Assembly: GCA_023415595.1 (NCBI GenBank)
Contig: JAEZJW010000095.1
Coordinates: forward strand, 1 to 8,687
Origin: Bacillota bacterium
GTDB taxonomy: Bacteria > Bacillota > Clostridia > Lachnospirales > Lachnospiraceae
Reading direction: 5' to 3'
DNA length: 8,687 nucleotides
Below, in pieces: positions 1-6,635 of this stretch (position 1 is the first letter of the stretch; the number at the start of each line of letters is the position of its first letter). The notes beneath the pieces were generated by a model. The model did not search any database and was not told the DNA's origin. It saw only the letters and a program-made list of their open reading frames with translations. The translations under genes were made by a program, and so were the position numbers.

Positions 1-754
1 CCTCCGTCCGGATGGTCCAGGCTACCGTCCTGATCCGGTAGAGCTTCCTGCACAGAGTAAAGGACAGCCCCTTCCGATAAATATGATGGTAGGCAATAAA
101 ATCCGGCTTGGTGTAGAAGTTAAATAAAAGGTGCTTTAACAGAAAGAACTGGAGCTTACTGCCCTCCATCTTCTCCCGAATAAAATCAGTCGATAACTGC
201 CCTCTGACCACCCCCGGATAATGCCTTCGATACCAGGCCAGCCCAAATGGATTAAAGGACTCAATACAGTATTTCCCCTGATAACCGTTCAGGAGCTTTG
301 ATGCGGCTTCACAGGTAGCGCCGGGGCCCCAGGGAATCTTTAGCTCCACAATCAGCGGCACTTTCCCTCCCACCAGCTTAAGAGCTTCTTCAAAGGTTGG
401 GATCCGTTCCTCGGATTTGAACAAGCGATACTGTTTCAATTCCTCGTAGGTGGTCTCCGAAACCTTACGGTCAACACCGCAGGCACGCTTCAGATTATAG
501 TCGTGGATAATAACCGGAACCTTATCCTTCGTCAGCTGAACATCTAATTCAATTCCATAATTATTGTGGGCAGCCAGCCCGAAGGCTTTCAGAGAATTCT
601 CCGGTGCATCGGACTTATTATTATGAAGCCCACGGTGGGCATACACCCAACCGTCAAGATTCTTTAAACCCGGATTACGGGTAAGCTTCGGCATGATAGC
701 AAGCAAATATAATATTACGAGGACTGCCGCTGCAATAATCAATTTAATTAACAT
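1..754 (-). CDS. Membrane-anchored glycerophosphodiester phosphodiesterase (partial, C-terminus off the left edge)
   Basis: Probably hydrolyses glycerophosphodiesters (deacylated phospholipids) to glycerol-3-phosphate and an alcohol. About 251 residues are visible. A hydrophobic N-terminal helix (residues 5-21) would anchor the enzyme in the membrane. The GDPD TIM-barrel follows, with the HRG motif (H40-R41-G42), A-P-E-N at 50-53, the metal ligands E69 and D71 in GIELDVQ, the second catalytic His in IIHD (H84), and a VELK strand near residue 142. The visible part ends in a VAWTIR strand typical of the last barrel segments, so only a few tens of residues are probably missing. The ATG at 752-754 is preceded by AAGGAG at good spacing. 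The gene is the last visible one of the minus-strand operon, 31 bp after the MFS gene. I saw no frameshift or in-frame stop when translating by eye. The family call is secure; the exact substrate is not. Confidence 0.9.
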   Translation of the reverse strand, partial: MLIKLIIAAAVLVILYLLAIMPKLTRNPGLKNLDGWVYAHRGLHNNKSDAPENSLKAFGLAAHNNYGIELDVQLTKDKVPVIIHDYNLKRACGVDRKVSETTYEELKQYRLFKSEERIPTFEEALKLVGGKVPLIVELKIPWGPGATCEAASKLLNGYQGKYCIESFNPFGLAWYRRHYPGVVRGQLSTDFIREKMEGSKLQFFLLKHLLFNFYTKPDFIAYHHIYRKGLSFTLCRKLYRIRTVAWTIRTE

Positions 755-785
755 CTGTCTTATGCTCCTTCAAAGTAGATATGCT

Positions 786-2078
786 TTAGTCCTCTGTATC
801 AAAGTTTTCTAATCCCGCTTTCTTCTCCGGTCTGGAATCACCATGCTTGACGAACAGCATCGTACCCAGGGAGGCCAGGGAGAAAATAACTGCATAGGGG
901 AACAAAGTACGGTAAGATACATGCTCCAGCAGAAACCCTGATACGATCGGTGTGATTGCCTGTGAGGCCATGGAGAAGGTATAGTAATATCCGGTATATC
1001 TTCCCGTATCGGCTCCCTTACACATCTCTACCACCATCGGATAAGAATTTACATTGATCGCTGCCCAGCCAATACCGGTAAATGCAAAAATTACATTTAC
1101 AAAAAAGGAATAACTGGTGATCTGGAAGCCAATGAAATATGACACTGACATCAGGATTATTCCGCCGAGGATCACCTTTTTACGCCCCAGCTTCGTGGAA
1201 ATGATACCGATAGGAATATAGCTGATCAATGCAGCAATCAGGGCGATCATTAAGGGATCTGCAAAGTTCCCTTCCTTCAGGCCCCAAACATGGGTCGCAT
1301 ATCTGGAGAAAGCGGATTTCACTGCATTATATGCAAAAAACCACAGGAAGATCGAAGACATGATGAAGATAAAGCTTCTTCGTACCTCCCTTGGCATCTT
1401 AGGTTCACTATGTTCTTTATTACCTGAAGAAACCTCAGAGGAAGCATCCTTTTGCTCCTTCCTCTCAGATTGGTAATGGAAGGAGAGCTTCCTCTCCTTA
1501 ATCGTAATAATCAGCAGTACAACCGCTCCCACCATAAGGGCAACCACTGCCAGGAATACAGGCAGATTCGAAGAGCCCTCCTTCTCCGTATATAGAGTCT
1601 TGATCACCACCAGGGTATATGCTCCCCCCAGCGTTCCCATCAGATTGATGATCGCATTTGCTTTACTGCGCAAAGGCTTCGGTGTGATATCCGGCATCAG
1701 TGCTACTGCCGGAGACCGGTAGAGTCCCATAGCAAGCAATACGACACCCAGTGCAGCTAAGAACAGGTACAGATTTCCGATCTGCTCCGCAAGGGGCATG
1801 GTAATAATAAACACAGAAGCCAGTCCTGTACCGGCAACGATAAAAGGAATCCTTCGTCCGTATCTGGTATTCACCCGATCCGAGAAAGCGCCGATCAGCG
1901 GAAGCAGAAAGAGAGCAAGTATGTTATCCAGCGCCATCACTACACCGGTGGCCGTCTCCTTCATTCCGAAGCTGCGCTCCAACATCTTCGGCACCACATT
2001 GTCATACATTTCCCAGAAAGCACAGATTGACATAAACGCAAGTCCGACAAAGAAAGTCCGCTTATAATTCAGTTTCAT
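786..2078 (-). CDS. MFS transporter, sugar-transporter (GPH/SLC45-like) type
   Basis: An inner-membrane secondary transporter of 430 residues with about 12 membrane helices, six on each side of a charged cytoplasmic loop (about residues 194-235, rich in Lys, Glu and Ser). MFS motif A is clear after helix 2 (GAFSDRVNTRYGRR, about 63-76), and a degenerate copy follows helix 8 (STKLGRKK, about 294-301). The segment YRSPAVALMPDITP...RSKANA (120-142) resembles proteins annotated as sucrose or glycoside-cation symporters, so a sugar or glycoside substrate is inferred, not shown. The frame is open to an ATG at 2114, but that codon follows the upstream stop directly and has no ribosome binding site. 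The ATG at 2076-2078 has GGGAGG 4 bases upstream and fits the start of the first helix, so I chose it. It lies 40 bp after the RNA methyltransferase gene in the same operon. Confidence 0.88.
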   Translation of the reverse strand: MKLNYKRTFFVGLAFMSICAFWEMYDNVVPKMLERSFGMKETATGVVMALDNILALFLLPLIGAFSDRVNTRYGRRIPFIVAGTGLASVFIITMPLAEQIGNLYLFLAALGVVLLAMGLYRSPAVALMPDITPKPLRSKANAIINLMGTLGGAYTLVVIKTLYTEKEGSSNLPVFLAVVALMVGAVVLLIITIKERKLSFHYQSERKEQKDASSEVSSGNKEHSEPKMPREVRRSFIFIMSSIFLWFFAYNAVKSAFSRYATHVWGLKEGNFADPLMIALIAALISYIPIGIISTKLGRKKVILGGIILMSVSYFIGFQITSYSFFVNVIFAFTGIGWAAINVNSYPMVVEMCKGADTGRYTGYYYTFSMASQAITPIVSGFLLEHVSYRTLFPYAVIFSLASLGTMLFVKHGDSRPEKKAGLENFDTED

Positions 2079-2118
2079 ACTGCCTCCCTCTTCCGCTATT
2101 TGCGGCTTTTGCATTATT

Positions 2119-2850
2119 TTATTTATTTCTTAGATTACCCATAAATACGTAGGCTCCGATCCCAACCGCAATGGTCAGGTTTAAGGAATCAACCTCCGGA
2201 GACTGAGGAATGAAGATACTGGTTCCAACCTCCTGATAGGAGTCATCGAGTCCCGTTGCCTCGTTCCCGAAAACCAGGGAAAATAATTCTGCTTTTGGAC
2301 ATTCCTCCAGCGTCAGTGTCTTCTCACCATTTAGCATAAACGTAAAAATCTCATGCCGCCCAAATTGCTGCCGATATTCCGCAAAAGAATAATACTGACG
2401 GAAATTCAGCTTGAACAGTGCTCCCATGGAAGAGCGCACCGTCTTGGGATGAAACAGGTCTGCCCCCGGCAGGATAATTGCAATATCATAAATTCCGAAA
2501 CCGACCGCTGTGCGGAGAATTGTCCCCAGATTACCCATATTACTCGGGTTCACCAAAACGATATGTGGTCTGGTTTCGCTTAGCTCACAACCGTACTTGT
2601 TAAAAATACCGGCCACATAACAGTTCTCCTTGTCGCTCAGCTTCGTGATCAGCTTATCATTCTGCTCGATCTGTATCCTGTGTTTATTACATAGCTCGTT
2701 CAGCTTCCGGATATCCGTATAACCCGAATGCACTACCACCTTACGTACCTGCTCCGGTCTTGCCATAATCAGTTCATAAGTAGGAAATGCTCCCAGAGTA
2801 TAGGAATAATCCGCTTCCTTCTTATAAGGTTTCACCTGCTGCTGTTCCAT
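2119..2850 (-). CDS. SpoU/TrmH-family RNA 2'-O-ribose methyltransferase
   Basis: Predicted S-adenosylmethionine-dependent 2'-O-methyltransferase of tRNA or rRNA with the trefoil-knot SPOUT fold. It has 243 residues. The C-terminal two thirds carry the three SpoU motifs: motif 1, NPSNMGNLGTILRTA (101-115, catalytic Arg113); motif 2, LVFGNEATGL (192-201, Glu197); motif 3, IPQSPEVDSLNLTIA (214-228, Ser222-Leu223-Asn224). The N-terminal ~95 residues probably form a substrate-recognition domain, including a strand-rich part (about 36-85) resembling the L30e-like domains of this family. The RNA target cannot be read from the sequence. The start at 2848-2850 has only a weak AAAGG about 11 bases upstream, so translation may depend partly on coupling to the isomerase gene 36 bp upstream. 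It is the third gene of the operon. Confidence 0.87.
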   Translation of the reverse strand: MEQQQVKPYKKEADYSYTLGAFPTYELIMARPEQVRKVVVHSGYTDIRKLNELCNKHRIQIEQNDKLITKLSDKENCYVAGIFNKYGCELSETRPHIVLVNPSNMGNLGTILRTAVGFGIYDIAIILPGADLFHPKTVRSSMGALFKLNFRQYYSFAEYRQQFGRHEIFTFMLNGEKTLTLEECPKAELFSLVFGNEATGLDDSYQEVGTSIFIPQSPEVDSLNLTIAVGIGAYVFMGNLRNK

Positions 2851-2886
2851 CGTTTTCTCTGCCTTTCTTCCTGCGACTCTCTTACA

Positions 2887-3765
2887 CTATAAAACCTTGA
2901 TTCCTTCGCCTTCCGCCATGCTTCTGACGAAGCCGGAGGCTTCCAGGTATTCCTCCTGGGTACTTAAGTGTTCCACGAACACCGTTGTATCCCTTCCCAG
3001 CTTCTCACACAGTCTGACAACCTTCCGATAATCTACGGAACCCTTGCCCGGCATTACCTCATGAAGTACACAGGGATATGCTTTCTCCATGATGACATCC
3101 TTCGCATGAATACTCTTGATATAGGGTCCGAGTTTTGTAAAGCATTCCTCAATGAAAGCATCCCGTTTTAAGAAACGTTCCGGACTGTTAATCATATTGA
3201 TAAAATCCAGATGAACCGCAAAGCCCTTACGGTCGATGTCCTTGATCAGCTTCAGATACGAATCCGGAGAATCCGGCAGCATCCAAGGCATTGGCTCCAG
3301 CGTATAGAAGGTTCTTACCGGCTGGACACTGTCGATGATCTCTCTGGTGGTATCTACGATTAAGGCATACACATCCTCATCATAATTCTCCTTATAGGGT
3401 CCGTCCCAGATCTCTCCCCTGGAACCAACGATATTGACACAGCAGTTCGCTCCCAGCTCCTCCGCCAATGCCAGACGCTGTTTACAGTATTCCTTATTCT
3501 GCTTGGCTTCCTCCGGGTTAATTGAGATCGGGTTTCTCCATATTCCCACCTCGCCGATGATGATATCATTCCTTCCGGCAAGCTCCCTATATGCCTCCCT
3601 GTCCTCAGCCGGGGTATCCCAGTCGACAGGGGTAAGCACTGTACTGTAACGCATTTCCTTCACTATTTGAAGCCATTCCTCCGGATTCCGGAAGTCCTTC
3701 TTAATCTCTCCTCCGATTCGCATAGCTGCCTCCATTGCCGCACAATTGAAATTCATATTATCCAA
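2887..3765 (-). CDS. Sugar phosphate isomerase/epimerase, xylose-isomerase-like TIM barrel
   Basis: A 292-residue protein of the AP-endonuclease-2/xylose-isomerase-like TIM-barrel superfamily; members isomerise or epimerise sugars or act on inositol-like compounds. Acidic and His residues sit at strand ends as expected for a divalent metal site: E157 (YTLEPMP), D187 (VHLDFIN), H220 (IHAKD) and E265 (FVEHL). E72 (IIGEVG) and H235 are also near barrel-strand ends. The substrate is unknown. The start is uncertain. The frame opens at a TTG (3763-3765) with AAGG 6 bases upstream, which I used. An ATG three codons later has no good ribosome binding site. Another ATG at 3721-3723 has GGAGG 5 bases upstream but would remove the likely first strand. 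The gene lies 33 bp after the degV-family gene and 36 bp before the methyltransferase gene. Confidence 0.82.
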   Translation of the reverse strand: MDNMNFNCAAMEAAMRIGGEIKKDFRNPEEWLQIVKEMRYSTVLTPVDWDTPAEDREAYRELAGRNDIIIGEVGIWRNPISINPEEAKQNKEYCKQRLALAEELGANCCVNIVGSRGEIWDGPYKENYDEDVYALIVDTTREIIDSVQPVRTFYTLEPMPWMLPDSPDSYLKLIKDIDRKGFAVHLDFINMINSPERFLKRDAFIEECFTKLGPYIKSIHAKDVIMEKAYPCVLHEVMPGKGSVDYRKVVRLCEKLGRDTTVFVEHLSTQEEYLEASGFVRSMAEGEGIKVL

Positions 3766-3798
3766 TCAAAACCTTGATTAATATGTAATACGGAAAAT

Positions 3799-4671
3799 TT
3801 ATGATTTCTTACCCATATACACCAGTGCCAGCATTCCGGGACCGGTATGCGTTCCGATAACCGGACCGATCTTAGTGATCACGACATCCTTGACCAGGTT
3901 CTTACTTCGGATCATGTTTTCCAAGGTCTGCGCCTGCGGGGCATCATCCCCATGGCCGATGAAAACGGTCTGTTCTTCCAGCCGAACACCCTCTGTTTCC
4001 ATCTTACCGATCATATAGTCCAACTCGGCTCTCGAACCTCTGATTTTGGATAGAACAACCAGCTTGCCCTGATCGTCCGTACTCAGAACCGGACGGATCT
4101 TAAGTGCTGTACCGACAAAGGCCTCGATAGAAGAAATTCTGCCACCCCTTTTCAGGTAAAACAGATCCTTAACGGTAAACCAGTGGCGGGCAGCGGTCTT
4201 ATTCTCCTCCACCCATGCCCTTAATTCCTCGATCTTAAGTCCTTCCTGCTTTTTTAATGCAGCATTGAAAACCAATAATCCCTCGCCAATGGAAGCACAT
4301 AGGGAATCAACACAGTAGATTTTCCGGTCGGGAAACTCCTCTGCAAGACTTTCGATTACCAGTTCAGCGCAACAGTAGGTACCACTTAATCCCGAGGAGA
4401 ATGCAATATATAGGATATCATAGCCATTCTTCAACAATTCGGTAAAGTATTCTGTAAAGACATTTGGGGTAATCTGTGTTGTATGGGCTACCGCTCCCGT
4501 CTTGATCTTACTGTAAAAATCTTCAATGGAAAGCTCTCTTTCATCAGGATAATGGGTATACTCCACATTGTCTATATCCACACCCATCGGGATAACCCTG
4601 ATATCATATTGCTTAATGATATGAACAGGCAAATCCAAGGTCGCATCGCTGACAATCACATAATTGTTCAT
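3799..4671 (-). CDS. DegV-family fatty-acid-binding protein (FakB-like)
   Basis: A 290-residue cytosolic DegV protein. Family members bind one fatty acid; FakB proteins present it to the FakA kinase for phosphorylation and incorporation into phospholipid. The conserved elements are present in order: the N-terminal VSDAT (7-11, usually DST), TTQITP (64-69, corresponding to TSQPSP), SSGLSGTY (92-99), FYLKRGGRIS (171-180) and GPVIGTHTGPG (269-279, with the conserved His275). Length is normal for the family. The ATG at 4669-4671 has GGAGG (4679-4683) 7 bases upstream, so the start is firm. No fakA kinase gene is in the window, so a role as FakB is inferred from family. It is the first gene of the minus-strand operon, and its leader is the repeated hairpin element described separately. 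Confidence 0.92.
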   Translation of the reverse strand: MNNYVIVSDATLDLPVHIIKQYDIRVIPMGVDIDNVEYTHYPDERELSIEDFYSKIKTGAVAHTTQITPNVFTEYFTELLKNGYDILYIAFSSGLSGTYCCAELVIESLAEEFPDRKIYCVDSLCASIGEGLLVFNAALKKQEGLKIEELRAWVEENKTAARHWFTVKDLFYLKRGGRISSIEAFVGTALKIRPVLSTDDQGKLVVLSKIRGSRAELDYMIGKMETEGVRLEEQTVFIGHGDDAPQAQTLENMIRSKNLVKDVVITKIGPVIGTHTGPGMLALVYMGKKS

Positions 4672-4719
4672 TAAAAATCCTCCAAGCTGCCGTCACCCGT
4701 GAATTTGGGCGTCAGCACA
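4672..4719 (-). promoter_or_regulatory. Repeated leader hairpin element, copy 1 (before the degV-family gene)
   Basis: Read on the minus strand, this leader starts with the 18-bp core TGTGCTGACGCCCAAATT and ends at GGAGG and the start codon. TGCTGACGCCC (4717-4707) pairs with GGGTGACGGCA (4698-4688) around the 8-nt loop AAATTCAC: 10 of 11 positions pair (two G-U) and one A-A mismatch remains. The hairpin ends 4 nt before GGAGG. From the core to the end of GGAGG, 35 of 41 positions match copy 3 before the SDR gene. The core begins just downstream of a possible -10 box, as expected for the 5' end of a transcript. Function is unknown; mRNA stabilisation, translation control or protein binding are possible. 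I do not recognise a known riboswitch class. Confidence 0.7.
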
Positions 4720-4720
4720 G

Positions 4721-4726
4721 ATTATA
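4721..4726 (-). promoter_or_regulatory. Candidate -10 box for the minus-strand operon
   Basis: The minus strand reads TATAAT here, a perfect -10 consensus. A start about 7 nt downstream would put the 5' end of the mRNA at the beginning of the repeated leader hairpin. No convincing -35 box lies 16-18 bp upstream. An alternative is TATAAA at 4750-4745 with TTGCGA at 4771-4766, but its 15-bp spacer is short. The promoter is therefore a proposal only. Confidence 0.4.
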
Positions 4727-4787
4727 TTTCAATACTAATATAATTTTATACGAAATTGGTATATTTCGCAAGCGATCCATAAAATTC

Positions 4788-4816
4788 TTGATTCTCCTTA
4801 TATTTCATGCTAGAAT
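4788..4816 (+). promoter_or_regulatory. Predicted sigma-A promoter for mntP
   Basis: TTGATT (4788-4793) is separated by 17 bp from TAGAAT (4811-4816), and TGC directly before the -10 gives an extended -10. Transcription would start near 4823, leaving an mRNA leader of about 145 nt before mntP. This is the best plus-strand promoter match I found in the divergent region. Confidence 0.55.
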
Positions 4817-4839
4817 TTTAGTAATCTTTACTAAGAATC
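4813..4839. promoter_or_regulatory. Imperfect palindrome over the predicted mntP transcription start (candidate operator)
   Basis: The perfect core is TTAGTAA (4818-4824) and TTACTAA (4828-4834) around a 3-bp spacer. Extending the arms to 12 bp (GAATTTTAGTAA and TTACTAAGAATC) keeps 10 of 12 positions complementary. It overlaps the -10 box and the predicted start of mntP transcription, where a repressor would act. I do not recognise it as the Bacillus MntR, Fur or PerR box. The regulator is unknown, and AT-rich DNA yields some palindromes by chance. Confidence 0.45.
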
Positions 4840-4967
4840 ATACTTTGAACATTAACAGTAATGATGTCCTGCTATGCTCGCATAGTATTATATATAGCAA
4901 TCCTGTCATAATAATTCACATATCTTAGTGAGTTTGAAACCGGTAACAATGTGGAAAGGATTTGCCA

Positions 4968-5537
4968 ATGGACATCATATCCCTAACTCTGATTGCATTC
5001 AGTTTATCCGCAGATGCTTTTGCTGTTGCAGTAACCAATGGAATCTGCGGTAACAGAATCACGAAAAATCATGTACTTGCTACAGCCTTCACTTTCGGTT
5101 TTTTTCAGGGCTTCATGCCCTTGCTTGGCTTTGCTTTGGGAAAAACCTTCTCTGATTTTATTTGCCGCTATCAGCATTTTGTTGCTCTATTCCTGCTTGC
5201 TGCTATCGGCATCAATATGATTGTGGAAGCCATCAAGGAGCAGAAGCATCCGGAAGCCGTATGCCAGAATCGTAATTTATTTTCATTGAAAAATTTAGTA
5301 CTGCAGGGGATTGCTACAAGCATTGATGCGTTGGCTGTCGGTGTAAGCTATGCTGCACTGCAGGTAAATATCTTTATCGCATCTCTCTTGATTGCTATTA
5401 TTACCTTTTTCTGTTGTGCCTTCGGTGTATTTATCGGGAAGAAATTCGGGAATCTTCTTGGGATCCGTGCCAGACTGATCGGAGGTTTACTTCTGCTATT
5501 GATTGGTTTCAGGATCTTCTTTGATAATTTCAATTAG
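4968..5537 (+). CDS. mntP: Manganese efflux pump MntP
   Basis: Predicted Mn(II) exporter of the cytoplasmic membrane that protects against manganese overload. It has 189 residues, the usual family length, with about six helices (near 3-23, 36-60, 68-88, 109-129, 133-155 and 167-186). The two halves repeat the family signature with a membrane aspartate: SLSADAFAVAVTNG (D16) and TSIDALAVGVSYA (D120). Each is followed by small-residue helices with glycines. The frame is open to a TTG at 4962, but the ATG at 4968 has AAAGGA (4955-4960) at 7-bp spacing and matches the usual N-terminus, so I chose it. The gene is transcribed away from the degV operon and followed 54 bp later by a GNAT gene. The leader is long, but I could not find the yybP-ykoY manganese riboswitch core that precedes many mntP genes. 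Confidence 0.9.
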   Translation: MDIISLTLIAFSLSADAFAVAVTNGICGNRITKNHVLATAFTFGFFQGFMPLLGFALGKTFSDFICRYQHFVALFLLAAIGINMIVEAIKEQKHPEAVCQNRNLFSLKNLVLQGIATSIDALAVGVSYAALQVNIFIASLLIAIITFFCCAFGVFIGKKFGNLLGIRARLIGGLLLLLIGFRIFFDNFN

Positions 5538-5591
5538 GATTTTAGTCGATAATATAACCTGAGCTGATTTGAAACATGGAAGGAGTTTAGA

Positions 5592-6185
5592 ATGAGTTTT
5601 GAGACAAGCTTTCAAGCGTTACCTGTTCTTGAGACAGAGAGGCTGATCCTGCGTCAGATTACGGAGAGCGTGAATGACGGCAGGGACAGCCTGGAATTTA
5701 TTAATGATTACAGTGTTTACCGTTTCTGGGGTCTATATGACGAGAAGAACGATACAAATGGCAGACGCAGACCAAAGAAAAAGATTCATACGGATTACCC
5801 TTATAAAACAACCATGAAAGAATATAAGGCCGGACGGGAACTGAGCTGGCTCATGGAACTGAAGGAAACCGGCCGGGTCATCGGCGAAATCGTACTATAT
5901 GATTTTAAGCTGAAAAAGCAGGCTGATATCGGTTACCGCATCAGTAAACAATACTGGGGTCAAGGCTTTGCGACAGAGGCCGGAGAGAAAGTCGTGGACT
6001 TCGCCTTCTCCGATCTGGAGCTTACCCGGATGCAGATCCGATGCTTTACCGATAATCCGGGTTCTGTCCGGATTGCCGAGAAATTAGGGTTTCAGAAGGA
6101 AGGTATGATTCGTAAGGGAGTCATCATCAATGTGATTACCGATTATTATATCTTCGGCTTGCTCCGGGAGGAATATCGGAAATAA
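5592..6185 (+). CDS. GNAT acetyltransferase, RimJ/RimL-like
   Basis: Predicted acetyl-CoA-dependent N-acetyltransferase of 197 residues; relatives acetylate ribosomal-protein N-termini, amino-sugar antibiotics or small amines. It begins with the usual LETERLILRQIT strand-helix (13-24). Motif A is ADIGYRISKQYWGQGFATEA (111-130), whose Q120-x-x-G123-x-G125 fits the acetyl-CoA pyrophosphate loop. Motif B includes NPGSVRIAEKLGFQKEG (155-171). The basic insert NGRRRPKKKIH (56-66) lies in the variable acceptor-binding part. The ATG has AGGAG (5581-5585) 6 bp upstream, so the start is firm. It lies 54 bp after mntP and 41 bp before the small membrane protein gene, all on one strand with no visible terminator between, so the three may be cotranscribed. 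The acceptor is not predictable. Confidence 0.88.
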   Translation: MSFETSFQALPVLETERLILRQITESVNDGRDSLEFINDYSVYRFWGLYDEKNDTNGRRRPKKKIHTDYPYKTTMKEYKAGRELSWLMELKETGRVIGEIVLYDFKLKKQADIGYRISKQYWGQGFATEAGEKVVDFAFSDLELTRMQIRCFTDNPGSVRIAEKLGFQKEGMIRKGVIINVITDYYIFGLLREEYRK

Positions 6186-6226
6186 AGGCACAGATAATTT
6201 CATGCAATGATGGAAGGTGGTGGGTT

Positions 6227-6583
6227 ATGGATAAAAAGCTCTTGATCAATGTAAGCAAATGGGTCCTGATGGCGCTTTTCATGGCGGTTAATTTTATGTT
6301 TTATCTGTTAAATGGAACCATGCTGAACCTTATTCTGGCGATTCTGGTGGCTCTTTACTCCGCTTATGAATTTTTCTATTCTCTGTCAGGCAAAAAGCTG
6401 GGTCTGGGACTCAAGCTTTATCTGTTTTCCTTCTATCTTCTGGCAGTATTGAGCTTATTTATCAGTGTCCGCAGCTTCCTTGCAGAAAATATAAAATCTG
6501 CTCTGGCCAGTCTCCTGCTCATCGGCGGCGATACAGCTTTGATTCTGTATTCCGTTCATAGGATGACCCATCCGATCCGATGA
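6227..6583 (+). CDS. Small membrane protein of unknown function
   Basis: I do not recognise this 118-residue protein. It is very hydrophobic, with four likely membrane helices (about 11-28, 32-51, 63-82 and 88-110). Lysines at residues 3, 4 and 11 precede the first helix and KK (56-57) sits in the loop between helices 2 and 3. By the positive-inside rule both should be cytoplasmic, with a short basic cytoplasmic C-terminus (HRMTHPIR). There are no obvious catalytic motifs or cysteines. The gene is credible because it has AAGGTGG (6214-6220) 6 bp before its ATG, follows the GNAT gene by 41 bp on the same strand, and has ordinary clostridial codon use. It may be an accessory membrane protein of the mntP group, but nothing in the sequence shows that. 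Confidence 0.75.
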   Translation: MDKKLLINVSKWVLMALFMAVNFMFYLLNGTMLNLILAILVALYSAYEFFYSLSGKKLGLGLKLYLFSFYLLAVLSLFISVRSFLAENIKSALASLLLIGGDTALILYSVHRMTHPIR

Positions 6584-6635
6584 ACTTAAGGACCAGTATG
6601 AGCTATTCCTTGTTTCACAAAGTTTATTGTTACTA

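Noticed and set aside
2353..2583. 76-codon plus-strand open frame
   Set aside because: It is fully antisense to the SpoU-family gene, whose motifs are intact, and its translation resembles no known protein.
3360..3581. 73-codon minus-strand open frame
   Set aside because: It is in another frame inside the TIM-barrel isomerase gene, Arg/Ser-rich as expected for an out-of-frame shadow.
4906..4920. PerR/Fur-like AT-rich sequence before mntP (TCATAATAATTCACA)
   Set aside because: It matches the PerR consensus at about 10 of 14 positions, with a poor right half; in AT-rich DNA this is not distinctive.
6588..6612. Weak hairpin (AAGGA/TCCTT) after the small membrane protein gene
   Set aside because: The stem has only 5 bp, the loop is long and there is no T-tract, so it is not a convincing terminator.
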